A DNA stretch of 45,441 nt from contig NZ_JBLXIK010000011.1 in NCBI RefSeq assembly GCF_048269565.1, positions 1 to 45,441 of the forward strand. Reading direction: 5' to 3'. The notes under the pieces were generated by a model that searched no databases, was not told where the DNA came from, and saw only the letters and a list, made by a program, of their open reading frames with translations. The position numbers and the translations under genes were made by a program. The DNA is from Maricaulis sp048269565 (GTDB lineage Bacteria; Pseudomonadota; Alphaproteobacteria; Caulobacterales; Maricaulaceae). Shown piece by piece: positions 40,838 to 45,441 of this stretch. Each line of letters opens with the position of its first letter. The stretch's first letter is position 1.

Positions 40838-42291
40838 GCCTGGTCCGTATATGTGCTGACGCCGTGTTCGGTCTTGTCCCAGAAATAGGGGCGCGTCACC
40901 AGCTGGTACAGGGCGCGCGCTGCAGCCCAGCTCTGCAGCGGCCAGTAGAGAGGCATCGACAACAGGTCGCCCAGCCTCACGGGCAGGCCGGCCCGGCGCA
41001 TGCCCGTGGCTGCGGTCGCCGCCGACGCGGCATAGCCGGCCAGCAGGAATCCGCCATAGAGCACATCGTCGGCGCTGCCGGTGCCGGCATCGAGCAGGCC
41101 CCACAGGCAGAGCGCGGCCAGCGGTGCATGCGCCAGCGCCGAGACCAGGGCTGCACCGAGCGTAAGCGCGAGCGCGAGAACGGTTGGCCGGCCCGCCAGG
41201 TCGCGGGTGCCGCCGCGGCTGTGGACAGCCAGGGTCTGGGCATATCCCTTGAGCCAGCGTGTGCGCTGGCAGATCCAGGGCCAGACCTGCGTCGGTGCCT
41301 CCTCCAGGGTCAAGGGTGCAATCACGTCACAGCGATAACCCATCGCGTGCAGGCGGAAGCCCAGATCGGCGTCCTCGGTCACATTCCAGGCGTCCCAGCC
41401 ACCGGCGCGGCGCAGGGCTGCGGTGCGGAAATGATTGCTGGTTCCGCCCAGCGGCAAGGGCCAGCGCAGCCGGGCGTAGAGCGGTAGCAGGGCGTGGAAA
41501 TGCGAGGCGTATTCCAGCGCGAATTGCCGGGTCAGCCAGCATTCGCGCCGGTTGAACCAGTTGAGGGGCGCCTGCAGGCAGGCCAGGTCCGGACCTGCCG
41601 CAGCGAAGCTTTCGGCAGCGATGCGCAGCTGTCGCGGATGCGGCCTGTCCTCGGCATCGTGAATGGTGACGATTTCGCCGGAGCAGAAACGCAGGGCGTA
41701 ATTGAGGGCGCGCGGTTTGGTGCGCGGCCCGCCTTCGGGCACCAGTATGACGCGGTATTTGTGATCGAGGTCCAGCGCCCGTGCGGCGGCGATCGTTTCG
41801 TGATCATCCACTTCCAGCGCCAGGCGGATTTCCAGCCGGTCGGCGGGGTAGTCGATTGCCTCCAGCGCTGCGACCAGCACCGGCAGTACCGCGCTCTCGC
41901 GATAGAGCGCAATGATAATGCTGACACGTGGCAGGGCGCAGTCCCGCAGCTCACGCCGCCTGGCCCAGGCTGGCGGCAACAGGCAGGCCAGCAGGCGAAG
42001 GAGGACCAGGGCGCTGAACAGCAGGGCGGCGATTGCGGCGAGCAGACTGGCCTCCCAGTTCGCCCGGCCGGCGGCGGCGATGAGCAGCAGGGCGAAACCG
42101 ATGACAAGGGCGCCCGCCTGCCCCCGCGACAGGCCGCCCTTGGCGCTGAAGGCGGGGGTGCGCTGTGCCAGGCCCTCGGCGGCATCGCTGGCCCACAACC
42201 GGGCCAGCAGCTCCGGGGCATCAACCCTGTCGCGCCCGGGGACCGGCCCAGGGGCCGGAGAGTTGATGGAGCCGCGCTGGCCGTCGTCCAT
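40708..42291 (-). CDS. Family 2 glycosyltransferase, membrane (cellulose-synthase-like)
   Basis: A processive-type GT2 enzyme of about 527 residues. Two helices precede the catalytic domain, and several follow it. GT motifs are VSIIIALYRE, VDDHET, IHDAEDRP (DxD-like), TEDADLG (catalytic Asp) and QRTRWLKG (Q-x-x-R-W). It likely makes a polysaccharide or glycolipid from a UDP-sugar. The ATG at 42291 is preferred to a TTG at 42333. The last 40 residues (Ser/Pro/Ala rich) extend past the family's normal end (PYFWDKTEHGV) and overlap the small membrane gene. Confidence 0.88.
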   Translation of the reverse strand: MDDGQRGSINSPAPGPVPGRDRVDAPELLARLWASDAAEGLAQRTPAFSAKGGLSRGQAGALVIGFALLLIAAAGRANWEASLLAAIAALLFSALVLLRLLACLLPPAWARRRELRDCALPRVSIIIALYRESAVLPVLVAALEAIDYPADRLEIRLALEVDDHETIAAARALDLDHKYRVILVPEGGPRTKPRALNYALRFCSGEIVTIHDAEDRPHPRQLRIAAESFAAAGPDLACLQAPLNWFNRRECWLTRQFALEYASHFHALLPLYARLRWPLPLGGTSNHFRTAALRRAGGWDAWNVTEDADLGFRLHAMGYRCDVIAPLTLEEAPTQVWPWICQRTRWLKGYAQTLAVHSRGGTRDLAGRPTVLALALTLGAALVSALAHAPLAALCLWGLLDAGTGSADDVLYGGFLLAGYAASAATAATGMRRAGLPVRLGDLLSMPLYWPLQSWAAARALYQLVTRPYFWDKTEHGVSTYTDQACISPSPPRSSCSEFASPSSSSDAGAPDSPSAPNADRGSSPGP

Positions 42292-42374
42292 GACGTCACT
42301 CACAGAAATTGCGCTTTGGTGTCTGATATCCAAAACGCAACCCAGAGGAGAGTCAAGGCTTCTGCCCGGGCTGG

Positions 42375-42863
42375 TCAGCTGCCGGGATTGAGGACGTCGA
42401 TCAGGGCCGGGCGCTCCAGCGTGTCATCGGCGAGGGAGAAGATGGTGGCGGTCGCTGTCGGATAGCCCATCGGCAAGGCGGCCCGGGCGCCGCAACGCGC
42501 GGCCAGCTTGTGCGCCAGTCCGCCAATGCCGGGATTGTGCCCGACCATGACAATCTGCGAGGCCTGTTTGAAGGCGCCGAGCGCGGCGCGCTCCAGCATT
42601 TCGGTGCTGGCATGATAGAGCGCCATCGGGTCCTCGATCGGCGGCATGCCGAGCAGCGGGGCGAGATGCTCGAAGGTCTGGCGCGTGCGCCAGGAAGGCG
42701 AGACCAGGGCCCGCTCGGCGGTCAGTCCGAGCCCGGCAAGCCGTTCGGCGGCCTTGCGGCTGTCCTCATGGCCGCGCGCGGTCAGTCCGCGCTGGAAGTC
42801 GTCATCGGCCTCGAGCCGGTCGACGGCCTTGGCGTGACGCATCAAAATCAAAATCCGGTCCAT
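42375..42863 (-). CDS. SixA-like histidine phosphatase
   Basis: A 162-residue phosphatase of the histidine acid/phosphoglycerate mutase superfamily. The catalytic motif is LMRHAKA with His10, and the second His109 sits in VGHNPG. SixA-type proteins of this size remove phosphate from phosphohistidine in relay or PTS proteins, but small-molecule roles are also possible. The start at 42863 (ATG) avoids an upstream TTG. It lies 84 bp before the glycosyltransferase start on the same strand; the 169-bp region between it and the ABC permease shows no clear gene. Confidence 0.9.
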   Translation of the reverse strand: MDRILILMRHAKAVDRLEADDDFQRGLTARGHEDSRKAAERLAGLGLTAERALVSPSWRTRQTFEHLAPLLGMPPIEDPMALYHASTEMLERAALGAFKQASQIVMVGHNPGIGGLAHKLAARCGARAALPMGYPTATATIFSLADDTLERPALIDVLNPGS

Positions 42864-43032
42864 CAAGGCCTGCCCTGTCCAGGTTCAGAAAATCCGCATC
42901 ATCCCGGCGTATCTTGCCATGACCGGGTCTGATGTGTCCCAAGTCCTAGTGTGTTTCGCGCCGCTTTTGAACCAAGCAGACAAGCCGGCGGCTGTTGCCG
43001 GTTGATGGCGGTGGCTTCATCCGCCTGCGGGC

Positions 43033-44148
43033 CTAGTCCAGCGTGCGCCGGTAACGCCGGATCGCGATGGCGGCGATGACCAGGAACATCACGATCAGCG
43101 GCCAGATGCTGGGCCAGACATCGGGCAGGTCGGCGCCCTTGAGCATCACCGCCCGGACGACGCGGATATAGTGCGTGGTCGGGATCATCTGCCCAAGCGC
43201 CTGGGCCCATTGCGGCATGGCGGCGAAGGGGAACATGAAGCCGGACAGCAAGAAGGACGGCATGAAGAGGAACATGGTCAGCTGCATCGCCTGCATCTGG
43301 CTGCGCGCCACGGTCGAGAACAAAAAGCCCAGCGCCAGATTGACGACGATGAACAGGGCGCTGGCGATGACGAAGGCGAGCGGGCTGCCCATAAACGGCA
43401 CCCCGAACAGATAGCGGGCCCCGGCCAGCATGATGGCGACCTGCAGGGAGCCGACAAAGACATAGGGCGTGATCTTGCCGATCATCACCTCAAACGCCTC
43501 GGTCGGGGTCGAGAGCAGGGCTTCCAGCGTGCCGCGTTCGGCTTCGCGCGTCAGCGAGATCGAGGTCATCATCGCCATGGTCAGGGTCAAAATGGTGCCC
43601 AGAAGGCCCGGGACGATATTGAGCGCGGTGCGTCCGGCCGGATTGTAGCGCCGGTGAATCACGGTTTCGACCGGCGGTGTCATCTCGCCGAGCCAGGGCT
43701 CCAGCGCCCGTTGCACGATGCTGGCAAAGGCACCGCTGCCGGCGCTGGCGGCGACCGGGTCGGAGCCATCGGTGTCGAGCAGGATTTGCGGCCGCTCGCC
43801 GCGTGCCAGATCGCGCTCGAAATTCTGCGGGATCGTCACCACGAAGGAGGCGGTGCCATCGCGCAGGGCGATATCGGCCTCTTCGGGCGAGGCGATATGG
43901 CCCGTAATATCAAAGAATTCCGAGCTCTCCATTGCCTGGACAATGGCACGGCTGGCCGGGCCGCTATCGCCCATCTCGACCAGGGTTGGCAGATGGCGCG
44001 CATCGGTGTTGATGGCATAGCCGAACAGCAAAAGCTGCATCACCGGGATACCGACCATCATGCCGAAGGTCAGCCGGTCGCGCGTCATCTGGATGAATTC
44101 CTTGCGCAGGATGGCGATGATGCGATTGAGCGAAGCGAACCGGTTCAT
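43033..44148 (-). CDS. ABC-2 export permease (YbhR/YhhJ type)
   Basis: A 371-residue inner-membrane permease: one N-terminal helix (about 27-46), a periplasmic domain of about 120 residues, then five to six helices. The family marks are REAERGTLEALLSTPTEAFE and the late GFMFPFAAMPQWAQALGQMIPTTHYIRVVRAVMLKG. Its ATG overlaps the ATPase stop as ATGA, showing translational coupling. It should export a substrate with the ATPase and HlyD-type adaptor next to it. Confidence 0.93.
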   Translation of the reverse strand: MNRFASLNRIIAILRKEFIQMTRDRLTFGMMVGIPVMQLLLFGYAINTDARHLPTLVEMGDSGPASRAIVQAMESSEFFDITGHIASPEEADIALRDGTASFVVTIPQNFERDLARGERPQILLDTDGSDPVAASAGSGAFASIVQRALEPWLGEMTPPVETVIHRRYNPAGRTALNIVPGLLGTILTLTMAMMTSISLTREAERGTLEALLSTPTEAFEVMIGKITPYVFVGSLQVAIMLAGARYLFGVPFMGSPLAFVIASALFIVVNLALGFLFSTVARSQMQAMQLTMFLFMPSFLLSGFMFPFAAMPQWAQALGQMIPTTHYIRVVRAVMLKGADLPDVWPSIWPLIVMFLVIAAIAIRRYRRTLD

Positions 44149-45071
44149 TGGAAATTGTCCTGTGCACCGGTCATCAGCCAGATGAAGGCTTCCTCAAGCC
44201 CGGTCTTGGCCCTGGAGACCTCGAATTCGGGGCGGTCGCGCCAGGGCGCAATCGCGCGCAGCAAGGCCGCCTCATCGCGGCCCGACACATGCAGGGCCGA
44301 GCCGAAACGGGCGATCTGGTCGACGCCGGGCGCGCCATCAAGCGCGTCATAGACCGGTTGCAGCCCCTTGCCTTCGATGCGCCAGGTGTGCAGGCCGACA
44401 ATGTCGGCGATGTCGGCCGAGGGCGCGTCGATCAGCTTCCTGCCATAGGCGATATAGGCGATGGAATCGCACTGCACGGCTTCGTCCATGTAATGCGTCG
44501 AGACCAGCACGGTGACGCCCTGTTGCGACAGGCGCCGGATGCGGTCCCAGAAATCGCGCCGCGCCTTGGGGTCAACCCCGGCGGTCGGTTCATCCAGCAT
44601 CAGCAGGCCGGGCTTGTGCATGGTCGTGGCGGCGAGCGCCAGACGCTGTTTCCAGCCGCCGGAGAGATTGCCCGCCAATTGCCGGGCGCGCGGCTCGAGA
44701 TCGTATTCCTCCATCGTCGCCTGCACGGTTTGTTTCTGGTTCGGCACCGCGTGCAGGCGCGCCATGAATTCGAGATTTTCCTTCACGGTCAGGTCGCCAT
44801 AGAGGGAGAATTTCTGCGTCATGTATCCGACGCGCGACTTGATCTCGCGGCTCTGGGTGCGGATGTCATAGCCCAGCGCCGTGCCGCCGCCGCCATCGGG
44901 TTTGAGCAGGCCGCACACCAGCCGGATCGTTGTCGTCTTGCCCGAGCCATTGGGGCCGAGAAAGCCGTAGATCGCGCCCCTGGGAACCTGGATCGAGAAG
45001 TCATCGACGACCCGGGTGTCGCCGAAACTCTTGGTCAGGCCGTGGACATCGATGACCAGTTCGCCATCCAT
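44145..45071 (-). CDS. ABC transporter ATPase for export (YbhF-like single domain)
   Basis: A 308-residue ATPase. Walker A is GPNGSGKTT (39-47), the signature NLSGGWKQR (135-143), Walker B LLMLDEP (156-162) and the switch His is in VSTHYMDEA. The start at 45071 comes one base after the adaptor stop. The C-terminal 80 residues form a small alpha/beta extension, common in drug-type exporters. Partners are the permease (4-bp overlap) and the HlyD-family adaptor. Confidence 0.95.
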   Translation of the reverse strand: MDGELVIDVHGLTKSFGDTRVVDDFSIQVPRGAIYGFLGPNGSGKTTTIRLVCGLLKPDGGGGTALGYDIRTQSREIKSRVGYMTQKFSLYGDLTVKENLEFMARLHAVPNQKQTVQATMEEYDLEPRARQLAGNLSGGWKQRLALAATTMHKPGLLMLDEPTAGVDPKARRDFWDRIRRLSQQGVTVLVSTHYMDEAVQCDSIAYIAYGRKLIDAPSADIADIVGLHTWRIEGKGLQPVYDALDGAPGVDQIARFGSALHVSGRDEAALLRAIAPWRDRPEFEVSRAKTGLEEAFIWLMTGAQDNFQ

Positions 45072-45072
45072 G

Positions 45073-45441
45073 CTAGCGGACCTCGAGACGCAGCGGCGTG
45101 CCCGGGGGCGGCGGATTGGCATCGAAGCGCGCTTCGGCGCGATAGACCAGACGCGCCCTTTCGCTGTCGGAATAGATGAAGGGGGCGGTGAATTGCGCCT
45201 CGTCATCAATGCGGGTGATGGTCGCCATCAGACCGGCGCCGCAGGCATCGCAGGAGACCGCGAAACGGGTGCCGACCGGGGTTGCAGCCAGTTCCGGTTC
45301 CGGGATGAAGACCACGGCATGCACCGCGCCTTCGGGCAGGATGGAGTAGACCGGCAGGGCCGGGCTGGCCTGTTCGCCGGGATAGCGGATCTGGCGTTCC
45401 ACCCGGCCATCAAACGGTACGGTGACGGCGCGCTGGGACAG
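45073..45441 (-). CDS. HlyD-family periplasmic adaptor, C-terminal part (cut by window edge)
   Basis: The last 122 residues of a membrane fusion protein; its start lies beyond the right edge and the frame is open to base 45441. VPFDGRVERQIRYPGEQASPALPVYSILPEG is the lipoyl-to-beta-barrel joint of HlyD proteins (read here in parts: VPFDGRV and YPGEQ). The C-terminus ends PPPPGTPLRLEVR. A Cys pair (SCDACGAG) in the barrel part is unusual. It is co-transcribed with the ATPase and permease, one base apart from the ATPase. Confidence 0.88.
   Translation of the reverse strand: MSQRAVTVPFDGRVERQIRYPGEQASPALPVYSILPEGAVHAVVFIPEPELAATPVGTRFAVSCDACGAGLMATITRIDDEAQFTAPFIYSDSERARLVYRAEARFDANPPPPGTPLRLEVR

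Noticed and set aside
42899..43210. A 103-codon minus-strand frame between the phosphatase and the ABC permease
   Set aside because: It mostly overlaps the permease gene in another frame and looks like translated high-G+C shadow.
1..45441. CRISPR arrays, insertion sequences and prophage genes
   Set aside because: No regular spaced repeats, transposase or phage genes were seen; the only direct repeats are short pairs.

Overview
The window reads as chromosomal core DNA of a high-G+C alphaproteobacterium with a Caulobacter-type cell cycle, most likely a Maricaulis/Hyphomonas-like marine or aquatic stalked-bacteria relative. This placement is inferred from a gcrA cell-cycle regulator, a phoR-pstC-pstA-pstB-phoU-phoB locus with long PstC and PstA, a long-form dCTP deaminase, the argD/hslO/apaG/trkH mix and alphaproteobacterial tRNAs. 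Nothing looks mobile: I found no transposase, integrase, phage gene, CRISPR array or plasmid function. No gene-free stretch exceeds 300 bases once the tRNAs are counted; the longest gap is the 290-base region between the efflux operon and phoR (about 23918-24207).

Layout. 1-3000: a lipoprotein gamma-glutamyltransferase faces a P1-family self-cleaving aminopeptidase across 65 bp, then tRNA-Arg(ACG). 3100-6400: a membrane PAS histidine kinase followed by a stand-alone receiver, and an Lrp/AsnC regulator. 6500-8800: a class V PLP enzyme divergent from that regulator, then a gamma-glutamylcyclotransferase-like protein. 8840-11230: an exported beta-repeat protein of unknown function and a DUF819 membrane protein. 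11340-17930: three tandem M13 metallopeptidase lipoproteins, two or three of them with their own terminators. 18000-23920: a complete tripartite RND efflux operon (outer-membrane lipoprotein, adaptor, pump). 24200-31424: phosphate sensing and uptake (phoR, candidate Pho box, pstCAB, phoU, phoB) with no pstS. 31536-32060: gcrA. 32264-35269: ABC-2 permease, argD and hslO. 35296-38376: trkH, apaG, dcd. 38441-38514: tRNA-Gly(CCC). 38684-42863: an S9 peptidase, a small membrane protein overlapping a family 2 glycosyltransferase, and a SixA-like phosphatase. 43033-45441: an ABC-2 export operon (permease, ATPase, HlyD adaptor cut by the window edge).

How the parts work together. Six secreted or peptide-active enzymes (GGT, P1 peptidase, three M13 peptidases, S9 peptidase) point to growth on peptides and gamma-glutamyl compounds, as is usual for marine heterotrophs of this group. 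The efflux operon and the phosphate locus are divergent, and their shared gap holds a promoter with a repeated operator-like motif. The least explained items are the triple M13 cluster, the repeat protein beside it, and several intergenic signals: a 42-bp-spaced direct repeat, an antisense-oriented terminator, and a hairpin before the S9 peptidase. I did not find a clear new multi-gene defence or mobile system.
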